Shown here: piece by piece, positions 8,351-17,378 of the stretch
Layout of the letters: each line of letters opens with the position of its first letter
Numbering within the stretch: position 1 is the first letter of the stretch
Assembly (NCBI GenBank): GCA_039961635.1
Contig: JABRWB010000014.1
Coordinates: 1-64,000, forward strand
DNA from: a bacterium
GTDB lineage: Bacteria > 4484-113 > JAGGVC01
Length of the DNA: 64,000 nucleotides
Reading direction: 5' to 3'
The notes under the pieces: generated by a model
Told to the model about the DNA's origin: nothing
Seen by the model: only the letters and a program-made list of their open reading frames with translations
Databases searched by the model: none
Translations under genes and position numbers: made by a program

Positions 8351-9460
8351 ATGACGGACGAACTGAAAAAAACCGCGCTTCACCAAAAGCACGTCGAGCT
8401 TGGCGCGCGGATGATCGAGTTCGCAGGATTCCACATGCCCGTATGGTATACGGGTATGATCGAAGAGCATATGGCGGTAAGGACAAAGGTCGGCATTTTT
8501 GACCTTGCGCACATGGGCGAGGTGTATTTCGAAGGGCCGGATGCTTTCGCGTATCTGCAGTCAATAACCTGCAACGACCTTTCCAAGATCAAGCCGGGCA
8601 AGTGTCAATACACGCTTTTGACAATCCCCGGCGGCGGTGTGGTCGACGATTTGATCATCTACCAACTCGAAAGCCAGCGATATTTGGCGGTAATAAACGC
8701 TTCCAATATCGAAAACGACATCGCCTGGTTTCGGGAACACTTGCCCATCGGCGGCGTTTCGATGACAAATGTCAGCGACGAAACTACCCTGATAGCGATC
8801 CAGGGACCGAACGCGCCCAATCTGTTGTCGGAATTCGGTCTTCCGGAAGTGGCAAAGGAAAAACCTTTCAGAGTGTTCGAAAAAAACGTCCGGGGAAACT
8901 TGATCACGGTCGCCACCACCGGATATACCGGCGAGGCCGGTGTCGAGCTGATTGTTCCCAACGAGTGCGCCGAATGGCTGTGGGATTCGCTTTTGGAAAT
9001 CGGCGCAAAACATCAGATCTCTCCAATCGGCCTCGGCGCACGCGACACGCTCAGGCTCGAAGCCGCGTATTCGCTTTACGGACACGAACTGGACCGCACC
9101 ACGACGCCGTACGAGGCCGGATTGGACTGGACTGTCAAGCTTGATAAAGGCGATTTCCTCGGAAAGGATAAGCTTGTAGAGCAGAAGGAAAAAGGAATAA
9201 CGCGCCGAATCGCGGGTTTGGTTACCGAACGCAAAAACGGAATCCCGCGCAACGGAATGAAGGTGTATGCTATGGACGGCTCCGAGGCCGGCGTGGTAAC
9301 CAGCGGGGCTTTTTCGCCTATCCTGGGTATGAACATCGCGCTGGCATATCTCCCTCCCGCGTTGGGGGAGCCGGGAAACAAGGTTCAACTTGAGATCCGC
9401 AAGCAGAAGGTAACCGCTGAAACTGTCAGACTTCCATTCTACAAGCGGGCCGATGCGTGA
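8351..9460 (+). CDS. gcvT: Glycine cleavage system T protein (aminomethyltransferase)
   Basis: 369 residues. Transfers the methylene group from aminomethyl-lipoyl-GcvH to tetrahydrofolate, releasing ammonia. Motifs: LKKTALHQKHVELGARM at the start, ARDTLRLEAAYSLYGHELD and the C-terminal barrel domain GLVTERKNGIPRNG. I chose ATG 8351 because GGAAGG lies five bases upstream and family members begin at this point; ATG 8327 (GGAG upstream) would add eight residues. gcvH follows after 56 bases; the glycine decarboxylase genes gcvPA/gcvPB are not in the window. Confidence 0.96.
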   Translation: MTDELKKTALHQKHVELGARMIEFAGFHMPVWYTGMIEEHMAVRTKVGIFDLAHMGEVYFEGPDAFAYLQSITCNDLSKIKPGKCQYTLLTIPGGGVVDDLIIYQLESQRYLAVINASNIENDIAWFREHLPIGGVSMTNVSDETTLIAIQGPNAPNLLSEFGLPEVAKEKPFRVFEKNVRGNLITVATTGYTGEAGVELIVPNECAEWLWDSLLEIGAKHQISPIGLGARDTLRLEAAYSLYGHELDRTTTPYEAGLDWTVKLDKGDFLGKDKLVEQKEKGITRRIAGLVTERKNGIPRNGMKVYAMDGSEAGVVTSGAFSPILGMNIALAYLPPALGEPGNKVQLEIRKQKVTAETVRLPFYKRADA

Positions 9461-9516
9461 TAGGGCTGCGCCTTATCCACCGTGATATATTCCGTAATCT
9501 TCCCTCGGAGGAGTAT

Positions 9517-9891
9517 ATGTCTGAGATTTGGTTTACCAAGACCCACGAATGGATCGCAAAGTCCGGAGCAGGCTGGAAAATGGGCATAACCGATTATGCC
9601 CAGTCCCAACTAGGCGACATCACTTTCGTCGAAGTTCCGGACGCCGGCACGCATTACAGCGCCGGCGAAACCATTGGCTCCATCGAAAGTGTGAAGGCGG
9701 TCAGCGAGTACTACGCGCCGGTGGACATTGACGTGATATCCGGCAACGAGGCACTGGAGGACAGCCCTGAACTTGTCAACGAGGATCCACTGGGGAGGGG
9801 CTACCTGCTCGAAGTAAAGGTACTCGATCCATCCCAGCTCAGCTCACTGATGGATGAGGCTACCTACAACGAATGGGAAAAAGGCGAGTAG
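9517..9891 (+). CDS. gcvH: Glycine cleavage system H protein
   Basis: 124 residues, normal for the family. The lipoyl carrier of the glycine cleavage system; the lipoylated lysine is in GSIESVKAVSEYYAPV (about residue 62), and PELVNEDPLGRGYL is the usual C-terminal motif. Start at ATG 9517 after a strong CGGAGGAG site. Works with GcvT, encoded just upstream. Confidence 0.97.
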   Translation: MSEIWFTKTHEWIAKSGAGWKMGITDYAQSQLGDITFVEVPDAGTHYSAGETIGSIESVKAVSEYYAPVDIDVISGNEALEDSPELVNEDPLGRGYLLEVKVLDPSQLSSLMDEATYNEWEKGE

Positions 9892-9949
9892 CGCAAATCA
9901 GGGACAAACATCGCCCGTATGCACTGCGCAACGCGGCAGGATATGGCGT

Positions 9950-10990
9950 GTGAACAAGCGGAGCGCGATGAATTGGCCTTTTCTGGTTTGGGTGCTGATC
10001 ATCTGCGCGTTCGCCGGTCTAAGGATTTTGTTCCCGGATGGCGTACCGAAGCTGGAATCGGAGCCTTCGGAACACAACTCAAAGCCCGAATTTGAAGTCT
10101 TCATTTCCCAATCTTCACTCCAGGCTTCAGGAAGCGCGCGCGATTACCGCACCTCAACATCAACAATCAATGGAATAATCGATATTTGCAGAAACGCAGA
10201 TGACGCGCTTTTTTGCACATCCGCAGCCGATATCGTAAGCAAGCCAAGCGGGCAGGTTTTGTCCCAGGCATTTTATCTTGATCCTGTAATAGTTGTTGGA
10301 AGCCAGGACGAAAACGGAATGCTCTTGGTTGAGCTGCCTGCCCAACGCGGCTACCGCGGTTATTTGAGGGCGAACGAAGTTGCCGGCTGCGATCAGATCC
10401 TTCCAATTCAGCTGGCGGTTGTCAAGTCGCTAAACACCTGGGTTAGAGATGCCAGAACGGGAGAGGAATCCAAAATCCTGCAACTTGGCGCCATAGTCCC
10501 GGTGCTCGGCGCAGGGGGCGACGAAATTCAAATATCGGCTTTTAATGATACATACTGGGTGAGCTCGGAATCGCTATATAGAATTTCGGACGGACGGAAA
10601 CCGAAGGGAGATGAAATCGTCCAAACCGCAGAGCGGTTTTTGGGACACCCATTTCTTAGCGGCGGGAACAGCTACGGGGGTTTCGATTCCGGCGGCTTCG
10701 TTTATTTCGTTTATAGGCTGAACGGGGTATTTCTGTACCGCACTCCTGCGGAGCAGTTGGCGGACGCCGAATTCTATGACATCAATGCGGAGTCCATCGG
10801 AACGGGCGATCTCGTCTTTCGAACATTCAAATCCGGCGCAGTCGAAGTCGGGATCCTGTCGTCATCAGATGTGGTGATTTACGCATCCGCCACAAAGGGA
10901 GTAGTCGAGGAACAGATTGACAATAGTCCATTTGCGCCGATTGGATCGGCGAAAATCAAAAGATTCCGCGGCTTGGAAATCAACAATTGA
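9950..10990 (+). CDS. Membrane-anchored NlpC/P60-fold protein lacking the catalytic residues
   Basis: 346 residues. One N-terminal helix (about 8-24), then two SH3-like stretches (about 65-130 and 140-215) and an NlpC/P60-type domain (about 220-330). In active enzymes the core reads FDCSG..., a later HVGI and a third polar residue. Here the frame reads GGFDSGGFVYFVY (serine for cysteine), VEVGIL (glutamate for histidine) and IYASA. The structural parts GTGDLVFR and the fold order are kept, so it appears to be a pseudoenzyme that may bind rather than cut peptidoglycan. Start GTG 9950 (AGG nine bases upstream) or ATG 9968. It is downstream of gcvH and ends convergent with clpP. Confidence 0.72.
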   Translation: MNKRSAMNWPFLVWVLIICAFAGLRILFPDGVPKLESEPSEHNSKPEFEVFISQSSLQASGSARDYRTSTSTINGIIDICRNADDALFCTSAADIVSKPSGQVLSQAFYLDPVIVVGSQDENGMLLVELPAQRGYRGYLRANEVAGCDQILPIQLAVVKSLNTWVRDARTGEESKILQLGAIVPVLGAGGDEIQISAFNDTYWVSSESLYRISDGRKPKGDEIVQTAERFLGHPFLSGGNSYGGFDSGGFVYFVYRLNGVFLYRTPAEQLADAEFYDINAESIGTGDLVFRTFKSGAVEVGILSSSDVVIYASATKGVVEEQIDNSPFAPIGSAKIKRFRGLEINN

Positions 10991-10996
10991 CGCCGA

Positions 10997-11620
10997 CTAC
11001 TTTTTCTTGCTGTTTTTTTCATCCTCTTTTGCGGACGCGCTGGATGTGATTATCTCGTCCACTATCCCGTATTCAACAGCTTCTTCGGGGCTCATCCAGT
11101 GATCGCGCTCGCAGTCCTGAACGATCTGCTCGTACGGCTTTTTCGTATGCTTTTCCAGAATCCTGAAGATGCGCTCCTTGTGGAATTTCGCCTCGCGCAT
11201 CATTATTTCGATGTCGGACGCCTGCCCCTGTACCTGGCCGAACGGCTGGTGAATTAAAATGCGGCTGTTGGGCAGCGCGAACCTGCTACCCGTCGTGCCG
11301 CCCGCAAGTATCACCGTGGCCAGCGACGCCGAAAGACCGACACAAATCGTGGAAATACGGGGCCGTATGTGTTGCATCGTATCGTAGATCGCCAGCCCGT
11401 CCAAAATGGAGCCGCCCGGGCTGTTGATGTAGATGTCAATGTCCTTTGAAGGATCTTCTTTTTCCAGAAACAGAAGCTGCGCGATAATCGCGTTTGCCAC
11501 TGCGTCGGTGATGGGGCTGCCAAGAAAGACGATACGGTCCTTTAGAAGTCGGCTATAAATGTCGTAGGCCCGCTCGCCCCAGTTGGATTGCTCGATTACT
11601 ACAGGAACAAAGTATGTCAT
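10997..11620 (-). CDS. clpP: ATP-dependent Clp protease proteolytic subunit
   Basis: 207 residues. The serine peptidase core that degrades proteins fed by Clp ATPases. Catalytic triad: serine in [14 protein letters not shown] (about residue 101; the usual text is GQAASMG), histidine in [11 protein letters not shown] (about 126) and aspartate in [14 protein letters not shown]. The oligomer/oxyanion segment INSPGGS is intact. The ATG overlaps the tig stop by four bases, giving a tig-clpP operon, but no clpX or lon follows; the next gene is convergent. The lysine-rich tail [10 protein letters not shown] is unremarkable. Confidence 0.95.
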   Translation of the reverse strand: MTYFVPVVIEQSNWGERAYDIYSRLLKDRIVFLGSPITDAVANAIIAQLLFLEKEDPSKDIDIYINSPGGSILDGLAIYDTMQHIRPRISTICVGLSASLATVILAGGTTGSRFALPNSRILIHQPFGQVQGQASDIEIMMREAKFHKERIFRILEKHTKKPYEQIVQDCERDHWMSPEEAVEYGIVDEIITSSASAKEDEKNSKKK

Positions 11621-13029
11621 TCAGTTCCTCCCGCGGCCTCCGGCGCATCTGTCGTCCGGTTGTTATTCTCTTCATCGGGCGAAGCTTGGGAAATATCAGC
11701 CGCAGCAGCGGCGCTTTCCCCCTGCTCCACGAACTTGACCTTCTCTGCCAGAAATTCAAGAACCTTACGCTCGACGATGCGCGCGTGCGTCTGGATCACG
11801 AAGTGGCGGTTTTTAAGAAGCGCGGTCGCTTCCCTGCGTTTCAAGTTGTACCTCTGTGCAACGTGCGCCGCCTCGAGCAGTATCTCGCGATCCGTTGCCG
11901 CGATATGGTATTGCTCTGCGACTGCGGCAATGACAAGATCCCGTTTAATCAGCTTTTTGGCTTGTGGCTCAAAATCCTCGCGGAGCTCCTTGATGGTGCG
12001 GCCCTGCTTTGAGAGAAACTCATCCAGCGTCAAACCGTTCCTTCTTAGCATCCGCTCCTGTTCCTCGACCATCAAGTCGACTTGAGGATTGATCATATCT
12101 TCGGTGATAAGCACCTCCGCGCCGGAAAGCACTTGGTCAGCCGCCAGTTCCTGTTTCCTCCGCCGGTTTTCTTCCTCGACTTCGTAACGAAGTACGGTTG
12201 TCAGGTAATCCTCGAATTGCTGTTCGTTCTCGAACTTGAAATTCTCTTTGATGAAATCCAGCGTGAATTCGGGGATAACGATGTTGCCGGCACCAAGCAG
12301 CGTGGTATCGATAATAAGCTTCTGGCCTGCCACACGGTCGTCCACAAAATCCTCGGGCATAATGTATTCGAACTGCCGGCTTTCGCCTTCCTTCATTCCG
12401 TATACGTGCTCGTCGAATCCAGGCAGGTTGTCGGGCAGCCCAAGCTCGTATTCCACGCTGTCGTTTTCAAAAGGCGATTGCTCACCGGTTTCGGCGAACT
12501 TGCTTTTTATGGCAAGCCGAACCCTGGCGCCCGCTTGAACCGTTTCGCCCTCGGGAAGGGGCTCGTACGACGCGTACCTTCGCCTAAGCTGCATCCTCAG
12601 GCGCTCGCGCATCTCATCGTCTATTTCCGTTGGCGAAAACACGATTTCCGCTCCTTCGAAAGGCGGAAGCTTCACCTCCGGAAGCACCGGGGCAGCGAAA
12701 TGAAACTCTGCGCCCTCGCCTCGGACGGCAGGTCCCTCCCTGCTCCATTTGACATCGCCACGCCGCGGCCTAAGTCCGCTTTGGTCGAACGCGAGCTTCA
12801 ATGCGCTTTCCTTAAGTTCATCAAGGACAATCGCTCCGAGGGATTCAGCGCCAACACGGCTTTCGACAACTTTCGGGGGAATCTTGCCGCGCCTGAATCC
12901 GGGAATGTTCAGCCGTTTCGAGTAGTACCTAATTACTTCGCGATAGTTGCGTTCGACCTCGTCGGCGTCGAACTTCACGGCGAAACTGGCATAGTTCGCC
13001 TCAACTTTATCAAGTGTAACGTTGCTCAA
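11617..13029 (-). CDS. tig: Trigger factor chaperone (peptidyl-prolyl isomerase)
   Basis: 470 residues. Ribosome-associated chaperone for nascent chains. The ribosome-binding signature [14 protein letters not shown] is near residue 45, followed by an FKBP-like PPIase region (about 155-240) and a long helical C-terminal domain. The start is probably TTG 13029, six bases after GGAG; an ATG at 13056 without a site would add nine residues. It ends in a low-complexity tail. A good promoter lies at 13092-13120. Forms an operon with clpP. Confidence 0.94.
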   Translation of the reverse strand: MSNVTLDKVEANYASFAVKFDADEVERNYREVIRYYSKRLNIPGFRRGKIPPKVVESRVGAESLGAIVLDELKESALKLAFDQSGLRPRRGDVKWSREGPAVRGEGAEFHFAAPVLPEVKLPPFEGAEIVFSPTEIDDEMRERLRMQLRRRYASYEPLPEGETVQAGARVRLAIKSKFAETGEQSPFENDSVEYELGLPDNLPGFDEHVYGMKEGESRQFEYIMPEDFVDDRVAGQKLIIDTTLLGAGNIVIPEFTLDFIKENFKFENEQQFEDYLTTVLRYEVEEENRRRKQELAADQVLSGAEVLITEDMINPQVDLMVEEQERMLRRNGLTLDEFLSKQGRTIKELREDFEPQAKKLIKRDLVIAAVAEQYHIAATDREILLEAAHVAQRYNLKRREATALLKNRHFVIQTHARIVERKVLEFLAEKVKFVEQGESAAAAADISQASPDEENNNRTTDAPEAAGGTE

Positions 13030-13091
13030 TTGATGCTCCAATGTCCCGCAGTACATCCGGAAACTACTAATACCATCTTCGGGAACCTCAT

Positions 13092-13120
13092 ATCCTACAC
13101 GCGGCTTCGATTAGTGTAAA
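13092..13120 (-). promoter_or_regulatory. Promoter of tig-clpP
   Basis: On the minus strand TTTACA (13115-13120), exactly 17 bases, TAGGAT (13092-13097). The expected leader is about 55 bases and includes GGAG before the TTG start. Confidence 0.65.
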
Positions 13121-13196
13121 GCGAAGCGGGCGCGGGCGCCAATTCATGCCAATGAAGGTTTCAGGATTCGCGCTTCTGATTGGCTGGGGAATGTGC

Positions 13197-13202
13197 TAGA
13201 AT
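13197..13202 (+). promoter_or_regulatory. -10 box of a probable leaderless promoter
   Basis: TAGAAT followed by seven bases and the GTG start at 13210; no Shine-Dalgarno site in between. Confidence 0.45.
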
Positions 13203-13209
13203 TGGAATC

Positions 13210-13602
13210 GTGACTTGCTCCCGACATCTAATTCTTCTGGCCGTGCTGTTGCTGGTTTCCTGCTCGGCCGGATCGGAGCCATGGCCGGCTCCCAGCGCCG
13301 TGGCGGGCCAGTGGCGCGGCCTTGCTTTCGGCGAAACAGAAAGTATCGCCGTTTTGCTTGTCTTGGTGCAGGATGGCAGGGATTTGAGCGCCGAGTTGCA
13401 CTTGCCTACCCTGCCTTCAATTGAGGAGGCGACCGGCTGGGGCAACGTGGACGGCGGATCCATAAGCCTGGCCTTGACAGACAAGTCGGGCCGCTCAGTA
13501 TTCGTCACCGGGGTATTGGACGAAATCGGGGCTGAATTGACCGGCGAAATGGCGGTAGGAGATGACGGAGCGATTTTGACTTTCGATTTGTTCAAGCAGT
13601 GA
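13210..13602 (+). CDS. Small lipoprotein of unknown function
   Basis: 130 residues. A lipoprotein signal ends LLLVSC (cysteine about residue 18). The rest is a compact beta-rich domain (GQWRGLAF, VLLVLVQDGRDLSAELHLP, GGSISLALTDKSG, LTGEMAVGDDGAILTFDL) reminiscent of small lipocalin-like or META-type barrels, but I do not recognise a family. It overlaps the next gene by four bases (GTGA), so it is probably co-expressed with the YabE-like protein. Confidence 0.6.
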   Translation: MTCSRHLILLAVLLLVSCSAGSEPWPAPSAVAGQWRGLAFGETESIAVLLVLVQDGRDLSAELHLPTLPSIEEATGWGNVDGGSISLALTDKSGRSVFVTGVLDEIGAELTGEMAVGDDGAILTFDLFKQ

Positions 13603-14471
13603 TTTTATCGCCGCCATTCCGGTGCCTGTTTGTTGCGGTAGCGCTGGCCGCGAGCTTAGCCGCGCCGATTGTCGCCGGCGAACTTCCGGTGCCCGCGGAC
13701 GGTCAGGATTGCGTGTATATTGTCGCGGAAAACGGCACCATCCCCGTTGCCCCACCGCCGGAAACCGTCGGCGAGCTTTTCCGCCAACTGGGTTTTGCTG
13801 TTCCCGCCTCGGCATTCGGACTAGATGCAGGCGCAAAACTGTCTGCGGGGCAGGCCCTTTTGCTTAAAAACGTAACTTTCGTGGAAGCCTCTTTCGAATC
13901 CCGTGTGCAGGCTCCCACCATTTTCGAATACGAATTCGATCCGTCAAATATCGGACTAAGCATAATCACACAGGGAAAAGAAGGGCGTGAAAGGTACACG
14001 GTACGCCGCTTCATCGGCCCCCTGGGTACTATCGCAGAGGCAAAAACATCCACAATCATACGTAAGCCCGAACCGCGCAAAGTGATTATGCGCATAGGAG
14101 TGCTGCCGGGATATTCGCCCACCTTCGAGGAACTACTCGAAAAACCGATTTTGTCGGAGGCGCTTCCCGCTCCACGAAGCTTCAAAAAAAAGCTTCTTAT
14201 GGAAGCGACGGCTTATTTTCCCGGATTCGCGTCGAACGGCAAATGGGCCGGGACGACCGCTATGGGCTACGAGGCCCGCCCCGGCAGGGTCGCCGTTGAT
14301 CCGAGGATTATTCCTTTAGGCTCTAGGCTATTCGTGGAAGGATATGGATATTGCGTAGCTGTGGACACGGGCGGAGCAATCAAAGGCAATCGAATCGACC
14401 TCTGTTACAACACAAGCGAGGAGTGTTTCGAATTCGGCCGGCGCGAAGTTTACGTATACGTACTGGATTAG
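13599..14471 (+). CDS. YabE/Rpf-like protein with G5 and 3D domains
   Basis: 290 residues. Signal peptide to about residue 26, a ubiquitin-like stretch (about 40-105), a G5-type domain (about 105-170) and a C-terminal 3D domain (about 200-290). The three aspartates that name the 3D fold are in RVAVDPRIIPLG, YCVAVDTGGAI and NRIDLCYN. The 3D domain has the double-psi barrel fold of MltA-type transglycosylases; relatives in Bacillus (YabE, YocH) remodel peptidoglycan. In Bacillus yabE is near ksgA, and here ksgA is the next gene, so the neighbourhood is conserved. The GTG start overlaps the previous stop. Confidence 0.8.
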   Translation: MILSPPFRCLFVAVALAASLAAPIVAGELPVPADGQDCVYIVAENGTIPVAPPPETVGELFRQLGFAVPASAFGLDAGAKLSAGQALLLKNVTFVEASFESRVQAPTIFEYEFDPSNIGLSIITQGKEGRERYTVRRFIGPLGTIAEAKTSTIIRKPEPRKVIMRIGVLPGYSPTFEELLEKPILSEALPAPRSFKKKLLMEATAYFPGFASNGKWAGTTAMGYEARPGRVAVDPRIIPLGSRLFVEGYGYCVAVDTGGAIKGNRIDLCYNTSEECFEFGRREVYVYVLD

Positions 14472-14521
14472 ACGATTCAGGGCAAGCGCGGCAATGCATC
14501 AGGCCTTTTCAATACGCGTGC

Positions 14522-14527
14522 TAACAT
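14522..14527 (+). promoter_or_regulatory. -10 box of a probable leaderless promoter for ksgA
   Basis: TAACAT, seven bases, then GTG 14535. No Shine-Dalgarno site and no clear -35 box. Confidence 0.45.
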
Positions 14528-14534
14528 TCGGCCC

Positions 14535-15452
14535 GTGGATCTCGAAACTTACACAAAATCCTGTCTGCGCAGGCTCGGATTCAAAGCAAACAGGCTTCGC
14601 GGCCAGAATTTTTTAATCGACGACAATGCACTGCAAACGATGGTCGAGTTGGCAGCGATATCACCATCCGACATCGTAATTGAAATCGGCACCGGTCTGG
14701 GAGTGCTAACGAAGAGTCTTGCAGGCCGGGCGAAGCAGATACACACGTTCGAAATCGAGAGAGAACTGTATCCATTTCTTGATTCCGAGCTGGCCGGCCT
14801 CGAAAACGTAACGCTGCAAAGAAAAAGCTTCAACAAATACAGCTTCGGAGAGCTGTTGGATGAAATAGCGGGCGTTCTTCAAGATGGAAAGGTAAAGATT
14901 GTGGCTAACCTGCCGTATCAAATATCCAGCCTGTTCATTCAGACGATTATCGAATACTCGGAATGGATCTCGCTAGCGTGTGTGATGCTTCAGCGGGAAG
15001 TCGCATTGCGGCTCGCCGCGGAACCGGGCGATCCGTCATACGGCAGCCTGACGGTATTCGTCCAAACCTGGTTTGAAGTCGAACTTGCGGCCGAAGTTCC
15101 ACCGGCTTCATTTTTGCCCGCGCCAAAAGTAACAAGCTCGATTGTCAGGTTCGCGCCGATATTGTCGGATAAATTATCCACTCCGCCGGATTCATTTGAA
15201 AAGCTTGTCAGGGGATTGTTCCGCCATCGGCGCAAAACTGCGCTAAACGCATTGATGCGCGCTTTTCCGCATCTTGGCCATGAAAAAGCCAAGGCCATAT
15301 TCGGCTTATCCGGAGTTGATCCTCACCTGCGACCGGACATGCTGGGGCGAAACGAGTTGTTGGCGCTTGCGACGGCATACGGGGCAACGATGCGCTCGTC
15401 ACTTGACACTGACGGCGAAGCAATGGAAACACTGGAAGAGGCCTCAAAATGA
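14535..15452 (+). CDS. ksgA: 16S rRNA dimethyladenosine transferase KsgA/RsmA
   Basis: 305 residues. Dimethylates two adjacent adenines in the 3' hairpin of 16S rRNA during 30S assembly. SAM-binding motif EIGTGLGVLTKSL near residue 52, catalytic NLPYQISS near 124, and the basic C-terminal domain with HRRKTALNALMR. The N-terminal GQNFLIDD is the usual opening signature. GTG start with no ribosome site but a TAACAT box seven bases upstream. The stop overlaps rsmI (ATGA), so two 16S rRNA methyltransferases are translationally coupled. Confidence 0.96.
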   Translation: MDLETYTKSCLRRLGFKANRLRGQNFLIDDNALQTMVELAAISPSDIVIEIGTGLGVLTKSLAGRAKQIHTFEIERELYPFLDSELAGLENVTLQRKSFNKYSFGELLDEIAGVLQDGKVKIVANLPYQISSLFIQTIIEYSEWISLACVMLQREVALRLAAEPGDPSYGSLTVFVQTWFEVELAAEVPPASFLPAPKVTSSIVRFAPILSDKLSTPPDSFEKLVRGLFRHRRKTALNALMRAFPHLGHEKAKAIFGLSGVDPHLRPDMLGRNELLALATAYGATMRSSLDTDGEAMETLEEASK

Positions 15453-16282
15453 ACGACGGTGTTTTGTACCTTGTCGGCACGCCGATCGGAAATCTTGAAG
15501 ACATGACCTTTCGAGCGGTCGAAGTTCTGAAAAAAGCCGAATTGATCGTTTGCGAGGATACGCGGCGGACCAGAAAGCTGCTTACACATTTCGGAATTTC
15601 GAAACCCGTCGAGAGCTTCCACGCCCACAGCGGCTATGTCAAGTCGCGGAAGTTAATCAAACGTATTTTAAGCGGCTCACAAATAGCCTATGTGACGGAT
15701 GCCGGAATGCCAGCCCTTGCCGATCCCGGGTCGGAGCTGGTTGCGGAGGCCAGGAAATCCGGTTGCCGCGTAACGGTGATTCCCGGAGTAAGCGCGCTGA
15801 CAACGTTGATTGCTTATTGGCCGTTTGAAGCGGGACGGTTCGTTTTCGATGGATTCTTGCCCAGGAAGGGCAAGGAACGCGAGTCCCGGTTGGCGGAAAT
15901 CGCGGCGCGGCCCTGCCCTACCGTATTGTTCGAATCGCCCGCACGAATCGACGCGACCTTGCGCGAATTGGAGGCGGCCTGCGGCCCGGAAAGGACGGTC
16001 CTAGTGGGCCGCGAGATGACAAAGATTCACGAGCAAATAGAGATTTTCAGGCTCTCCGACAGAGATTCGGTGAGCCTGCCGGCAATGGGCGAATACTCGG
16101 TACTGGTGGAAGGCCTTAAAAATGCTGAAAAAAGCAATGAAGACCTGGAACAATGGCGGCGCGCAGTGGTCAAAATGCGTGAGGCCGGTATGAGCGGCCG
16201 TGATATACTTTCCGCACTTAAGGCGCTTGCGCCCGAAGCGGCCGGACGCCTTAGACGGATGGTGCAACGGAACGATGACTGA
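15449..16282 (+). CDS. rsmI: 16S rRNA (cytidine-2'-O) methyltransferase RsmI
   Basis: 277 residues. Methylates the ribose of a cytidine in the decoding region of 16S rRNA. Typical tetrapyrrole-methylase-type fold: LYLVGTPIGNLEDMTFRA at the start, CEDTRRTRKLL, YVTDAGMPALADPG and VIPGVSALTT. Length is normal. Overlaps ksgA by four bases and the following propeller gene by eight. Confidence 0.96.
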   Translation: MNDGVLYLVGTPIGNLEDMTFRAVEVLKKAELIVCEDTRRTRKLLTHFGISKPVESFHAHSGYVKSRKLIKRILSGSQIAYVTDAGMPALADPGSELVAEARKSGCRVTVIPGVSALTTLIAYWPFEAGRFVFDGFLPRKGKERESRLAEIAARPCPTVLFESPARIDATLRELEAACGPERTVLVGREMTKIHEQIEIFRLSDRDSVSLPAMGEYSVLVEGLKNAEKSNEDLEQWRRAVVKMREAGMSGRDILSALKALAPEAAGRLRRMVQRNDD

Positions 16283-17378
16283 AACTCCGAAAACAGATGG
16301 CGCCGCTCCCGTGCGCGCCGGCTCGCACAAAACCGCCGTGCGGTTTCTCATTGCCCAGGCAGTCTTCTGGGGGCTATGGCTTGCGATTCTGGGCGCCACG
16401 GGCGCCAGAGATCGCGGCGTTCGCCTGTTTTTGCTCAACCACACACCGGACGAGCTCGTGGTCGTGAACGCCGAAAACGGCGCAATCGAGAAACGGCAGG
16501 CAATCGCCGACGGCCTTCGCAAGCTGGTATTCTCCTCGGACGGAAAGTACGCCTATATTTCCAATGCGGTAGATGTCACCAACAAAGTAACGGTTCTTGA
16601 CGCGCATTCGTTCCTGAAAACCGAAGTGATACCTGTGGACGGCATTCCCCAGGATTTGGCAATTTTCCCGAACAACCGGTACCTGGCCGTCGTGAACGGG
16701 GCGCGTACCGACTTTATGGCCAGCGGCTTCGACGTAATCGACCTAAAGGAGAAAAGTCCAAGCAGCCCTCAGAGGAGAATGGTACTTTACCGCGCGCGTG
16801 ATCGAAAGCTAGTCAACAGCATCCGTGTTTCCGAGGACGGGAAATGGGTTTATGTAATTGACTCCAAGGATTCAAAGGTTTTCAGATACGACTTCGAGAA
16901 GAGGGAACTTAAGGATTCGGTGGAAATTGACGGAGCTCCCATTGAAATGCATTTCCCGAAGAAGGGGCCTTATTTCTTCGTATCCACAATACGCAGGGAA
17001 AGCGTTTTCGTGGTGGACAAAGACAGCTTCAAAATCGTCAAGCGCATCAAAGTCGGCAGGTGCCGCCAGATGGCGTCGAATGAAGACGGCAGCATTTTGT
17101 ACATTCCCCTAACGGAAACCAAGGATTTGGCGATTGTGGATGTGAATGCGGGCAGGGCCGTTAAGTTCCCGGACCTGCCGTTCAAGTCCGAAGTCATCGA
17201 AATGGGGCCTTTTTACGACAAGCTGTATTTGGTGGATACGTCAGTCGAAGGCAACCTTATTTGCGTCGACGTCAAAAGCCTTATGGAGGAGAATCGGAAA
17301 CGCGTGAAAGTCCTTTGGCGGCGTTCGCTGACGGGCGAGTTTAGGGACATAGACGTGAGACCACTTGGAGGAAGCTAG
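16275..17378 (+). CDS. Membrane-anchored beta-propeller protein
   Basis: 367 residues. Cytoplasmic tail, one membrane helix (about 22-42), then an extracytoplasmic domain of YVTN/NHL-type repeats: LVVVNAENGAIEK, KLVFSSDGKYAYISN, RVSEDGKWVYVIDS, SVFVVDKDSFKIVKRIKVG, LAIVDVNAG. The repeats predict a six- or seven-bladed propeller, usually a protein-binding platform. ATG 16275 overlaps rsmI by eight bases; it heads a run of four membrane proteins (to 18543) with overlaps or very short gaps, suggesting one complex. Function unknown. Confidence 0.7.
   Translation: MTETPKTDGAAPVRAGSHKTAVRFLIAQAVFWGLWLAILGATGARDRGVRLFLLNHTPDELVVVNAENGAIEKRQAIADGLRKLVFSSDGKYAYISNAVDVTNKVTVLDAHSFLKTEVIPVDGIPQDLAIFPNNRYLAVVNGARTDFMASGFDVIDLKEKSPSSPQRRMVLYRARDRKLVNSIRVSEDGKWVYVIDSKDSKVFRYDFEKRELKDSVEIDGAPIEMHFPKKGPYFFVSTIRRESVFVVDKDSFKIVKRIKVGRCRQMASNEDGSILYIPLTETKDLAIVDVNAGRAVKFPDLPFKSEVIEMGPFYDKLYLVDTSVEGNLICVDVKSLMEENRKRVKVLWRRSLTGEFRDIDVRPLGGS

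Noticed and set aside
12082-13119. Long plus-strand frame opposite trigger factor
   Set aside because: Antisense to tig, whose signature motifs are unmistakable.
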